A DNA stretch of 60,000 bases from Symbiodinium natans (Eukaryota > Sar > Dinophyceae > Suessiales > Symbiodiniaceae). The stretch is taken from contig CAJNDS010002462.1 in the NCBI GenBank assembly GCA_905221605.1, positions 126,001 through 186,000 of the forward strand, read 5' to 3'. The notes under the pieces were generated by a model. That model was not told the DNA's origin. It was given only the letters and a program-made list of their open reading frames with translations, and made no database searches. Made by a program: the position numbers and the translations under genes. Positions 40,965 to 51,576 of this stretch are shown here, piece by piece; position 1 is the first letter of the stretch, and each line of letters opens with the position of its first letter.

Positions 40965-41612
40965 TCATATGAGGGGTCGGCAGCAATCTCCCTGGATCAT
41001 CATGGCTGCCATGGCCGATGCCAGCTGCAGCAGAATAAGAGCTGCCGTTGGAAGCGCCAGAATGTGCAGGCGCTTCTCGTCTTCGCCAGCAAGTTGCAGG
41101 CTCAAGGCATCCGCTGTTCTGCCCAGCGCCGCCAACGCACATGAAACTTGCAAGGCAGGTGTACGAGAGCTCCGTTGCGAGCTTGCTCCCGGCCATGGAG
41201 GCACTGCAATGAAGAGAAATGGGGCCACCTCCATCTTCTCATGAGCACCACCCCAAAGCGGCAGCATCCGGTGCCGACCGCGCCCTCGCGTAGCAGGGAT
41301 GGGCACATCTCCGCGAAGGCCGGCCAGCAAAGCTGCCGCCTGGGCTGAGGCAGAGGACGTACTGGCTCCGCATTCCCGAGGCTTTTGCAGATCTGCCAGG
41401 TCTGCCAGGTCCTCCTCCGCAGCTCCTTTGCCTTTGATGGTTCCGGCTTCACCGAAGCCTTGCAACTCGCAAAGTGCCAGCCCCAAGTGACTGCAGGCCT
41501 TGGGTCCAGGAGATTTGACTGAAGCCGTGGTAAACTCTGACCAAGCTCCGGGCTTGCAGGGCCGCACGTCCACCCGTGCCGTCTGGTGCTGGCCTGATTC
41601 TCCAGCTTGCAC
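40965..41612 (-). CDS. C-terminal exon of an unrecognised, probably membrane-anchored protein
   Basis: A 215-codon open frame with no ATG at its start, so it begins at an upstream acceptor. It contains LGLALCELQGFGEAGTIKGK, an acidic EEDLADLADL stretch and an Ala/Ser-rich linker. Near the end is a hydrophobic run (LALPTAALILLQLASAMAAM) about 10 residues before the stop at 40965, a likely tail anchor. A companion exon upstream (about 41690-41845) reads FFRQVLDLEARVCDSTCRN, then LPGLQHELGHRVVRDNRRD. Confidence 0.45.
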   Translation of the reverse strand: MQAGESGQHQTARVDVRPCKPGAWSEFTTASVKSPGPKACSHLGLALCELQGFGEAGTIKGKGAAEEDLADLADLQKPRECGASTSSASAQAAALLAGLRGDVPIPATRGRGRHRMLPLWGGAHEKMEVAPFLFIAVPPWPGASSQRSSRTPALQVSCALAALGRTADALSLQLAGEDEKRLHILALPTAALILLQLASAMAAMMIQGDCCRPLI

Positions 41613-41966
41613 TAGTAGATAGTAGTGGCATATAGTAGCTAGGCGTTAGGAAAGGCAACACTAGTTGAGAGAAGAACCCGCCCGTCTCGTCTGTTGTCCC
41701 GGACCACGCGATGCCCGAGTTCGTGCTGAAGGCCTGGAAGTTGGGACAAGTCCACAGAAACATTCCTGCACGTACTGTCGCACACGCGTGCCTCCAAATC
41801 CAAAACCTGTCGAAAGAAGTGGGCTGCGGCAGAACTGGGCCTCAAGAAGGTGCCCCCTACACTATCCCCTCCTAGCTCATTGCAATTTAGCTACATCTAA
41901 CTACACAGCGCTGTCCATAATGTCACGGCCACTACTACAGAAAGGTAAGCTGGGCTCGAGGTGCGC

Positions 41967-42236
41967 CTAAGGCCAGGACGCAGACGACACGGCACGTCGG
42001 AAGAAAAGTGCAGAAACTCTGCCGCATAGGGGAGATACATGAGACCTTGTGGGCTTGCACGATGTGATGACATGACAAAAGTAATACAACCCCTTGAGAA
42101 GTTTGACGATATACTTTGAACAGTAATTTGAAAAAGTCGCTTCTCGAAGCTGAGGCACAAGTCGTCCATCTCGCAAGTGCCTAGGAAGCGAGCCGGGCAG
42201 CTCAAGGCCTAGGCGCACTCTCGTCACTCTCGTCAC
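41967..42236 (-). CDS. candidate upstream exon of the gene at 41 kb
   Basis: Minus-strand frames read TRVRLGLELPGSLPRHLRDG, then RLVPQLREATFSNYC, or in another frame MDDLCLSFEKRLFQITVQ. One of them is likely the 5' part of the gene ending at 40965. The choice is unresolved. Confidence 0.3.
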   Translation of the reverse strand: MTRVTRVRLGLELPGSLPRHLRDGRLVPQLREATFSNYCSKYIVKLLKGLYYFCHVITSCKPTRSHVSPLCGRVSALFFRRAVSSASWP

Positions 42237-42842
42237 AGCGTCGCATTGAACAACACTGCATCACACAGCCAAAGGCACTAAACAGCCAACAATTTGCACC
42301 CTTCGCGACGGAACAGGCGTGCTACGTAATGCGGATGTGCGGGATCTCGTGGGCAGGTTCTTCTAAGCGATCGGCGCGACGGAAGTCTTCGGAATCTGAG
42401 TCCTGTGTCATGTCACAAGAACAACCGGGCAAAGGATAAATGCAAGCCACGCCTCATCCGGGATGTCCAGGAAGGTGTTCTTCAAGACCAACCCTTGAGG
42501 TGCCCCGGTAGAGCCTTTGTCTCACACAAGGCTTCGTTGGTGGATGCTGACCACATGCTTTTTCAAGAAGCGGCGAGAGGTTGACCAGACGAATAACATC
42601 TGGATCTTGTCCGAAACACGTTAAGGGGTCAGACTGAGTCAGACAGCCCAAGGCGGCAGCTGCAAGGCGGGAGCGGCCTTGCTTGACCTCGGTACTGATC
42701 ACTTGCCAAAATTAACCATGCCAACCACACTGCTTACAGTACACCTTGTTCAATCCTTCGAAGGCCATTCTCTGCAGAGAATACGAGCAAGGGCCACTGC
42801 TACTGCTGGGGGGCGGAGTATCTGCGCCAGACAACCTTGCTC

Positions 42843-43303
42843 AAAGTCAAGTGCCAACAGCAGGTTGAAAAGCTTCAATCGTCAATATTTGGAGAACTTC
42901 GTCTGCGTGCGGCACTTGATGAGTTTCAAAGATGAGTCCTTCTTGTCCTGGGGTTTGGCGACAGGAAGGGCGATTCACACTGTTTCTCTGCAAATCTGCA
43001 CACCTTTTGTTGGTCATCATGCTCGGCACGTATAGCAAGGCCGATGCTCCGCGAGTCTGCGTTAATGTTGCCGTGCCAGCTCTCATGGGGATACTATGAC
43101 TGAAAGCAGCTGACATGATCACAGTGGAGTTGCTCCATATGCCACGCTTTCGTGCAAACACGCCCTTTCCGACGCGTGACAAGACCGTTGAAAATATTGC
43201 ACGCTATATCCGCAACAGCGACATCGACACTGGGTCGCTGCAGAAGAAGCTAATTCTTGCCTGCTTCTGGCACTGCGTTTTGTCCCGACACTGTGTGAAA
43301 TGA
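42843..43303 (+). CDS. candidate exons, unrecognised protein
   Basis: Three plus-strand pieces. 42843-42932 reads KVKCQQQVEKLQSSIFGELR, then LRAALDEFQR, coiled-coil-like. About 43003-43098 reads LLVIMLGTYSKADAPRVCVN, then VAVPALMGIL. 43115-43303 reads RDKTVENIARYIRNSDIDTG, then SLQKKLILACF. Each is strongly protein-like, but only their order and strand suggest they join. Confidence 0.45.
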
Positions 43304-43583
43304 TCACCGCCGAAAGCTCGTGGGGCATCAGCACATGTTGTTCCCGCGCTGAGGTGCAGCTGTACCAGTGTGGCTTAAGGCATAGGTTCGCCAAGCTTTG
43401 ATCATAAACGTGGGGACAAGCCTTTGAATGCGAGTGGTCCCAGCTCTTGCGCATGCGAAGTGGTTTTGGCAGTGCAAGCCGCCCACAATTGGTCCGAGCA
43501 ACAAACAAGACTAATCTAGCTCAATCATACACACAGCCTGCACTGCTGATGGGGCCATCCGTAGTCTTCCTTTTCCGCGGACC

Positions 43584-43793
43584 ATGTGCCCAAAGCCATT
43601 TTTTGAGAATGTGTGTTCATACATGTGCCCCAAAAGATTTATGCGGCCCAAAAGGTTGATGAAAACCAAGCCGGGAATGTTTGCAGTGATGGCAATGGGA
43701 AAGAGGAGCGTACGACCCGACTGCGGACGAATCGTCGTTGGTGGACCACCCTTGGCCATTGAGATGGTGGCAACACGGCGTGGGGTCTGTCAA
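43584..43793 (+). CDS. candidate exon, faint similarity to the RNA polymerase largest subunit
   Basis: The frame contains KTKPGMFAVMAMGKRSVRPD, then CGRIVVGGPPLAIEMVATRR, and ends near a GTCAGC donor (CAAG|GTCAGC). The G-x-F...MGKR...R-x-V...P-L-x-I...V pattern resembles the conserved clamp segment of RNA polymerase largest subunits, but several invariant residues (for example the Asp-Pro pair) are absent. I would treat this as a lead only. A later exon candidate (about 44190-44262) reads MSFECEPQQLHMREGVIDVK. Confidence 0.3.
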
Positions 43794-44600
43794 GGTCAGC
43801 GTCGGTCAATCACTTTCACCCAATTCATGCGCATTCCTCTGCAATGAGTTGCCACCAAAACGTACGAGTGAACATACACAGACGCCAGCAATACTTCACG
43901 ATGGCGTGGCGTGTGCGTCTCCTGCTGCTGCTGCCCTGCAAAATGAACAGGTCTTCTTTCGGCAGCGGCGCTTGATACCACAATTTTAGTCTCGGATGCC
44001 CTGGTGAGGAAGAGGACAAGCTCTCACTCATGCAGTGATAGGGAATGAACCTTGAGGGCCCAGAAGACTACTCACTGCGCTTGCACATTGGACGAACACC
44101 CCTGAAACAAAGAGGGCAAGGAAGCGCCCAAAGACATAACTCAAAGTGAGTCGAAGCAGCAGCCTTGGCAACAGGATGAGCTTTGAATGTGAGCCACAGC
44201 AGCTGCACATGCGAGAAGGGGTGATAGATGTCAAGCACTACTCCGACCGGATTAACTTGCAGAGCTCGAAACCGAAGTCCAAGTTGAATTCAAGACTTCT
44301 CAGGCAGTCCTTGGACAACCAGTAGCTGCAGCCTTCCAGGCGGCACCTAACTCACAGAGGCTCAGTTTCCCTTTTCAGAACCGATTCACAGGACACGGCA
44401 AAAAATGAGGCCCAGGCTGGCGTTTGATCCAGCGCAGAACTTCCAACCTCGGCGGTTAACAAGAAAACGGGAAAGGAAGGAAGGAAGAAAGGGCCACACC
44501 GACTGCTTCATGGGACAAGCTGAGACCGCGCACGTCATTTGCACCCGTCTGCCCAATTCCATTCCTCAGACAATATGAAATGTGAAACATGATGGAAGCG

Positions 44601-45300
44601 TCAGTGCTCCGCACCAAATGACTGCGAGAGTCTTTCTTCGAGGAAGCTCTGCAACTCTGACACCTTGTACAACGAGTACGACCTGACCAAAGCAGCTCTA
44701 AATGGTTGCAAGTCCATAGCATCTGTGCTAGAGCGGCCGACCCTTGGCACAATCAGCACTTCTACATTCATACGGTCGTACCAAACAAGTGTGCCATGAG
44801 GTAGATATGGCGAGGCTGATGCTCCAGCAAAGTTTACCAGGGCAGCAGACACACTTGCGTGCGTCGGATAGTCTCCCAGAAGTAGATCTGTGCCCTGCTC
44901 CAAAACGCCGTGCCGCCGGGGTCAACGCTGCACTGCGCCGTCGCGGTGGAAGCAGACGGCGAACTCTGGGACCCCGGCCTGCAGAGAGCTGACAGAGAGT
45001 CGAGTCATGTGACGCAAGAGAAGTGCAAAAAGTGGCGTGCCATGAGGCACTCAACCCAGTGCTCAAGCAGCATTGTGTCTGAGATCATTTTGTCGTCATG
45101 GAGGTACCTCGACCATTCTCCATGACTTGGCATTCACAACTAAGCCAGAGATACTTCCATTGCCAAGCCATGAAGACAAGCTGCAGGGTCAACTTCGGAT
45201 GCTCCGAGTTCCCCAAACACAGCAGGCGACTGCCAACGACCACTGAAGCATCTTCGGCAATCTTCCAAATTCCGACCTGCGTACTAACTTGTAAGGATGC
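44601..45300 (-). CDS. multi-exon gene, 3' end, unrecognised protein
   Basis: Minus-strand pieces from 5' to 3'. About 45165-45285, after a GTACGCAG acceptor: VGIWKIAEDASVVVGSRLLC, then LGNSEHPKLTLQLVFMAWQW. About 45030-45115: GEWSRYLHDDKMISDTMLLE, then HWVECLMARHFLHF. From 44978 after CTCTGCAG|G: Ser-rich, then DPGGTAFWSRAQIYFWETIR and a GTAAAC donor. The last piece reads SPYLPHGTLVWYDRMNVEVL and ends EERLSQSFGAEH with a TGA at 44601. Not all phases were checked. It converges with the plus-strand gene ending near 44.3 kb. Confidence 0.55.
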
Positions 45301-45435
45301 TCCCCCTTCTGTTTGGGTGGTAAGGCGGCCACCTGGTGAAAGGATGCCGGCGGGCTGTCCAGAAGCACGAGCTCGCCGTTTTGACCTCTGGGGTGATACT
45401 GTGTGCTATCTGAGAAGGTGAAGCAGGTGCATACA

Positions 45436-45530
45436 CATATATGCAACTGTATGTATGTATGTATGTATGTATGTATGTATGTATGTATGTATGTATGTAT
45501 GTATGTACATATATATATATATATATGCTC
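45436..45530. repeat. (ATGT)n and (TA)n microsatellite
   Basis: About 17 ATGT units followed by about 10 TA units. Confidence 0.95.
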
Positions 45531-45599
45531 CACCGCCCATGTACCCTACGTTTTGCCTTGCAACAAGAAATAGAGCAAATTCGACGACAGCGCCTCTAA

Positions 45600-45990
45600 T
45601 AGTTTTAGGCAAACTATAAATTTCTGGGGCTCTATTTTCCAAACTCCAAAAGTCCAAAATTTCGGGTGTCCAGATCTCCAAACTTCCAAAAAATGATTTG
45701 GCCCAGCATTCCAAAATTCCGATATGTGTTTGGAATTTCGGAATGTTGAGGCCAAAGCAATTGGAACCTTATGCCTTTGGAACTTTGGAACTTTGGAACT
45801 TTGGAACTCTTGAAATATGGGCCCAGAAATTTTGAAACTCGTTTTCGTGAACATTTTAAGCCCTGTAATCTACAATTTAAGCTGGCTGAGCATCAGAGCA
45901 CCTGTGGAAATTTCGGAACTTTTGATGTTTGGAACTTGGGGATTCCACGCCACAACTTGCTGAGTTTTGGAGCTTGGGAAGTTGCAGTCT
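45600..45990. repeat. AT-rich facing repeats, CCAAAATTTC side and GGAACTTTGG side
   Basis: From 45620 to 45725 the plus strand carries CCAAAC/CCAAAA units; from 45730 to 45985 it carries GGAACTTTGGAACTTTGG and GGAATTTCGG units. The two halves are loose reverse complements. Confidence 0.75.
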
Positions 45991-46019
45991 TAAAACATGA
46001 AGCTTGTGCAACAAAAAAC

Positions 46020-46930
46020 CAGCCACATTTATTGGGAGGAAACTAAAAGTAGTCTCATGGTCCCTTGATATGGTCCGTTACCTTCCTTAAACGGTTCTGA
46101 AGTATGGGCCCTTGGGCTTTACAGGGTATACAAGGGGTATATACGGGTTCCCCAATGAAGGGCCCACACTAAAGGACCATGTAACTACCCCAAGAAGATT
46201 CCAAAACAAAAGCTGCCTATGTTAGGTATTCTCCAGTCTGCCTATCAGACCAGCAAATGACGAGCAAGGCGAATATATTTTCATACCTGTACATTACACA
46301 TTCATTTTCGCACTAGATTTTTACAATAGACAAATCTCTTGAAATGACTTATCCAATTTATGGTTAACTTTACTACCAGCCACTTATCCTTTCACCATCA
46401 TGAAATGATTGAAGACCCGTGAAGCTATCATTGAGCTGTGGCTTCTGATTGCAATAGTCTACCCCCCTCCCCCATTGAAGCTGGTTAGATTCCCTCTTAC
46501 AACTTAGACAAAACAAGCCCCGGTCATGAAGAGAAGTAATGTATCTTCGTGAAAACTAGCAAAACTAACAAGATGCAGCGCCTGCTAAAAGTACAAGTCT
46601 GCCCTTCAAATTAGAATGTCGAGGAAGGAGGAAGCTAATCCATTCAAGGGTTCATTGCACTAATTCAACTACTTGCACTATTGAAGAAATAACGTAGGGT
46701 CTCATCACTCTACAAATCTGCATCTCAGATTACTAGCATCGCGAGGACGAGGGTTTTGGCAGAATGATGTGTCTTCCAAGTATACGAGTCGCCCCCTCAG
46801 ATTGGTAGTATAGCAGCCAATTCTTACTGACACACAGCTCCAAGATGTGAGCCAACAGCGCGCACTGGAATGTACCTTGACGTCAAACCTGCAACTCCAA
46901 GACAAAGACATGGGGCACATGGGCAGGGGT
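46020..46930. other. AT-rich stretch with no supported gene
   Basis: Only short open frames occur, without splice sites or recognisable domains. It is flanked by repeats on both sides and ends at a (TA)n run (46935-46949). Confidence 0.5.
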
Positions 46931-46989
46931 CACATATATATATATATATGGTCTCAAACCTTCAGACCCAACCCCCATGCACAGCACAG

Positions 46990-47093
46990 GCAAAACCTTA
47001 AACCCTAAACTTATGTAAACCCTAAATCTTAAACTTTAAGCCTTAAACCTTAAACCTTAAACCCTAAACCCTAAACCCTAACCCCCAACCACA
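46990..47093 (-). repeat. telomere-like CCCTAAA array, reverse orientation
   Basis: About 14 units of CCTTAAA/CCCTAAA, grading from degenerate to perfect toward 47090. This is opposite in orientation to the arrays at 2.6, 26.1 and 33.1 kb. Confidence 0.9.
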
Positions 47094-47134
47094 CCCACAC
47101 CACAGGAAGGGGCGCAGGAGTAGCACGGGCGGCC

Positions 47135-47640
47135 GGTCTTTTTTGGACAGTGCAGCACTTTGGAGGCCTGGGACTGCAAAAACGCTGTAGTCCCAAAAAA
47201 ACCCATCTTTCTAAGCCCAAACAAGCAAAAACGCTGTACTGTCCCAAAAAAACCAAAAAAGAATTTGAGACCTTGGACGCCAACTGGCCTGGAGGTCTAC
47301 AAACTTTGGTTTTTTTGGTTTTTTTGGGACAGTACAGCATTTCTGCATTGTTTGCTTTAAAAACATTGGTTTTTTTTTGGACAGTACAGCACTTTGGAGG
47401 CCTGGGACTGCAAAAACGCTGTACTGTCCCAAAAAAAACCATCTTTCTAAGCCAAAACAAGCAAAAACGCTGTACTGTCCCAAAAAAAGCAAAAAAACAA
47501 AGTTTAGAGACCTTGGACGCCAAGTGGCCTGGAGGTCTACAAACTTTGGTTTTTTGTTTTTTTTGCGACAGCACAGCATTTTTGCATTGTTTGCTTTAAA
47601 AAACGCTATACTGTCCCAAAAAAAACAATCTTTTAAGCCG
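47135..47640. repeat. two 234-bp tandem copies plus a third fragment, rich in GCTGTACTGTCCCAAAAAAA
   Basis: Copy 1 starts near 47135 and copy 2 near 47369 (period 234 bp). A truncated third copy begins near 47600. Each copy carries AACGCTGTACTGTCCCAAAA in one orientation and TTTTTTTGGGACAGTACAGC in the other, so single strands can fold back. Frames over it are open on both strands only because of the repeat. Confidence 0.9.
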
Positions 47641-48645
47641 ATTCACATTATTTTATACAGGAGTCTTATTGGCTCCTATTCATTTTAGTAAGATTCCTTC
47701 TCACTTTAACAGGATTCCTATGAATTATTACCGGTTCCTTTCAATTTGGTAAGGGTTCCTATTCATTTTAATAGGCTTCCTATTAACTTGTATCGGTTCC
47801 GAAACATATTGGCAGGATTCCTATGAATTCAATAGAGGATTCCTATTTATTTTTATAGCATTCCAATAAAGTTCTTTTTGATTTGATAAGGTTCATTCTA
47901 ATCGGCTTCCTATTAGCTTTTATCCGAAAACAATTTGATAGGATTCCTATGTATTCAATGAAAGATTCCTAAAAAATCTTCATAGCTAATCATTTTAACA
48001 AGGCTCCCACAAATGAATAAGATTCTTATCAGTTTCAGGGCTCTTACTCATGTTAATGGGATTCGTACTAATGTTTAATGGGGTTCTCATTCGTGTGAAA
48101 GGGGTCCTATTGGTTTAGGCTCATCTTAATTTTCGTAGGATTCCCATGATTTAGGGGTTCACACTCTATTCTTGTAGGAGTCCCATTGGTTCCTATTAAT
48201 TTTAGTAGGGGCCCTCTTCAGTTTATTAGGATTCCTATCAAATATAATTGTGTTCTCATTAACTTTAATCGGGTTCCTATTCATGTTAATAGGCTTCCTA
48301 CTAACTTCTTTTTACAGTCCGATCAATGTTCATAGGGTTCCTATGGATTTAAAAAGAGGATTCCTATTTTTCTGCTTATAAGATTCCAATAAATTTTCAT
48401 AGTTTGCCTAATTATTTTAATAAGGCTCCTACAAACGTAATATGATTCCTATCAACTTTAAATAGGATTCTGCCATTTGGATAGGGTTCCCATAGAATTT
48501 AATAGAATTAAGGGTTCTTATTCATGTTAAAGGGTTTCCTTGTCATTTTACTAAGATTCCTATTGAAACAAAATGAAGCCTATGAACCCCATTAAAAGGA
48601 ACGCTTTTCACATGCATAGGATTTCTATCTCAATTCATAGTATGC
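47640..48645. repeat. 1-kb degenerate AT-rich satellite built on AGGATTCCTATT
   Basis: Dozens of variants of TAGGATTCCTATTAATTTTA, spaced mostly 30-45 bp. The core AGGATTCCTA is close to a palindrome (AGGAATCCT). No gene lies inside. Confidence 0.85.
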
Positions 48646-49084
48646 AATCCACAATCTCGAGCAAGTTGTTCAGGTCACTTCTGCTGGAGTTTTTATGGGG
48701 GTCCCTCCCCCCTTTAAAAGCCACCGCGTATGGCGGAACGTAGTGTTTTTTATCTGGAAACCATGCTGAAGCGTGGGCGCTTGGGGGGGGTAGCATATAT
48801 ATATATATATATAGCATAACGTTTGAGGCCCCCGCAAGCCGAACATGTGTCCACCTGCTAATACGACAGGGATGTGCAAGTAAAAACCATCACAGCTGGG
48901 AGGACCAACCAGCCCCTCTTCATTGCAATGTGTGATGTCGCTCTTTCCTCATGGATCCTCCCCTTTCTCTCATGCTACAGAGAAAGCTTCAGGGCTCTGC
49001 GACTCCAAACACGGATCTTAGCTAGGACCTTCTAGATGACCGTCTAACCATGTTGGCTGCGGGAAAATTCAAACAGGTGGCCAG

Positions 49085-49369
49085 ATGAAGCTGTGGTCAA
49101 CGATCTGCAAGCTAACAACGAACAGCGAGCTTCAATTTGATAGAGAGGTCTGTCAAGTTGTGGCAATCAAAAAAACCGTGTGCAGGGTCAACGTTCCTCA
49201 GTCTGGTCTACCGTCCAACAAAACCACCGCTCTTTCTTCTGCGCTCCATGCTGCTTTGATGCCTCAGCCTGTTCTGACATTGCAGGTAGCACATTGCGAA
49301 TACATGCTGAGGGTATCTGCTACAGCTGCGAAAGAGCGTAACCACGATGTCCCAGCAGCGAAAAGCTAG
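49085..49369 (+). CDS. weak candidate, unknown protein
   Basis: A plus-strand frame from an ATG at 49085 reads MKLWSTICKLTTNSELQFDR, then EVCQVVAIKKTVCRVNVPQ. It looks moderately protein-like, with no splice evidence. Downstream DNA to 50.5 kb is AT-richer and shows no supported gene. Confidence 0.25.
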   Translation: MKLWSTICKLTTNSELQFDREVCQVVAIKKTVCRVNVPQSGLPSNKTTALSSALHAALMPQPVLTLQVAHCEYMLRVSATAAKERNHDVPAAKS

Positions 49370-50570
49370 AGACAACCTGCGCCAAGAAGCTGCGACAACC
49401 TCCAACACGTCCAACCCTTCAGGGCTTCTCAAAGGGAAAAAAGGGGCGTCGAATTGCCAGCGGACTAGTGACTAGTGACGGCACACTACTCCCACATCGC
49501 TCACTTGCCAACACAACCCAGACGACTGTAAGGTTACAATGAAAGTAGATGCAGGCAGCTCTGCCTCGCGCTCCTTGGGCTTTGTGTTTTCAGTCTCGGT
49601 AGGCTCATCCTCCACAAGCTGCGCAGCAGGAAGGGCTCAGTAGTGTGAGACAATCTCCCAGGTGGCAGTCGTTGCTTTCTTTTTTGCGGATTCTAAAGCA
49701 GAAATTGCCCACGTGGTATGCAACTCTGAGATGTTCAGGTACATGTGGAAATAATGACAATATAGCTGCATCTCTTGAACTTGCACTTATGGTTAAATAC
49801 AGTTCACCCAAGCCAAAGTAAGACTTTTAAAGGCTTCGTTTAATTCGAACTAGATGGGAACTAGACAACGCAAAATTACAGACAAGCTACTCAGACCTCA
49901 AAAAAGCCTACTGAAGTCTGAGTTGGCTTCGAGTCCAACAGTCTAACTGGCTTGTTCTTAGTAGCTTTGAAACTTGTTTACTTCCACCAGGAATCTTACA
50001 GGCATTCAACTGCAAAAGAAGGGTTAGTCATGCTTTGTTTCTCACTTCCTTTTTGACTGCAACTCAATTGCAGTACGACAGGTTAGCTTAACCCACTACA
50101 GTAACATATAGATAGCCAGCAACGGGGAACTTTTTGAGCTTGTTGAACTCGAAATAACGACTCGCTAAGTACATCAACTACGCAGGCAACTGAACCGAAT
50201 GACCTATAATTGGAAGCTGCCAGAAATGACTGCGTTGGCACCCAATGTGCATTTTTGAAAATAGACTCTGATTCGATTTTGTTCGCATTGTTCTGCAACA
50301 GTGCTCGAACTTCCACACACACACACACATTTAGGAAAGGTGTTGTGATTGAGTTGGGCTTGGCTAGCAAGATTGAGCTTTAATCTCATGATGTCAGTTC
50401 AAGTCACTCAAGATGTAGATACTTTGGATATAGAGACCTGAGCCAAAGTTTCCTTCATGTGGAGTAAGGAACTCAGCTGATTCGAATTACCATGCAATGT
50501 TCGAATTTATACAGGAAAGGGGTTCGTGTTTTTGAGGAAGACCTTATTATGACTAAGCTTGACAAGAAAC

Positions 50571-51318
50571 TCAAGTAGAATCCACTTGACAGTCAGCTAG
50601 CGCAAATGGTACTTGTTCGTTCTTAATGTATCTTGAAATCCCAAAACTCTGATTAGGTCCCGGTTTGGAGCCTTTCTTGAGTGGAGGTGGGGAGGGTTGC
50701 AGTTTTGAGTTCAACGGGAAAAGGCCTGTGGGCCCATTCAGACCGCAACACCAACAACTCTTAGCGCCACCCCGTGGGGGTCCTGCAGTTGGCGGATGGA
50801 ATGTCCCAGAAAGTTGCGGTACAGCTGAGGATCTTCCTGCAAGGTGAAGGCTTCGGGGTGCATGCACATGCATGCAAGTGCCTCTGTGTGTGTCCTGTCG
50901 AGCCTGATGGCTCGCATCTGCAGCCACAGCGTCCTCTTCCACGACCGGCTCACCTGGCTGAATGGCAACTCTGAAACATCTGACATCATATGGCACATTG
51001 ACATGATGTCGTATACCACGCATTTTGACAATGCAACTCTTCGACTTCGTGAGTATCGCGACAGCCTCGGCCTTCAGCCTCTGTCTCAAAGAAAGGTGCC
51101 GTCGCTTCATGCAGCTTGAGACGTTCACCTCCAGAATGACGCAAAGTATAAGACACAGTGATGCAAAGTACACGAGTCTCAGTCCCAAATTTTACAGCAC
51201 CACACAGGGCCCGAGGTCGCCACAGGCTTCCGCAGCCTGCTGGGCCTCCGCGAGGGCCTGGCGCTCCCACCGCATTGCGGACCACCGCATTGCGGAGAAG
51301 AACCAAAGAAAAAGGCAC
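50571..51318 (-). CDS. candidate exons, strand uncertain
   Basis: Two minus-strand frames (50571-51188, starting with a hydrophobic run after a TTG; and 50986-51318, with GGERLKLHEATAPFFETEA) overlap. A 230-codon plus-strand frame (51025-51714) covers part of the same DNA. The minus strand agrees with the better-supported exons at 51.6-53.7 kb. Confidence 0.3.
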
Positions 51319-51576
51319 TGCTTCTTCGGCATGAGCGCGGGTACAGAAGGCAACACACTAAGTTGCCCACGGTGCCTGCTTGGGCCTACTTGCCTGACCT
51401 ACATTCAGGTTCTTGCCGACGACACTGCATCAAATCGAGCTGCGCATGCGAGAACCGAAATCATCCAACACCCCATACTTCTTCCTCCCAAACTCACTGG
51501 ACCATCAAAGCCTGCAACGCTGAAAGGCCAACCATGCCAAACTCAGAAAATCAAGCTCTCTGGCGCCTCACGCAGT

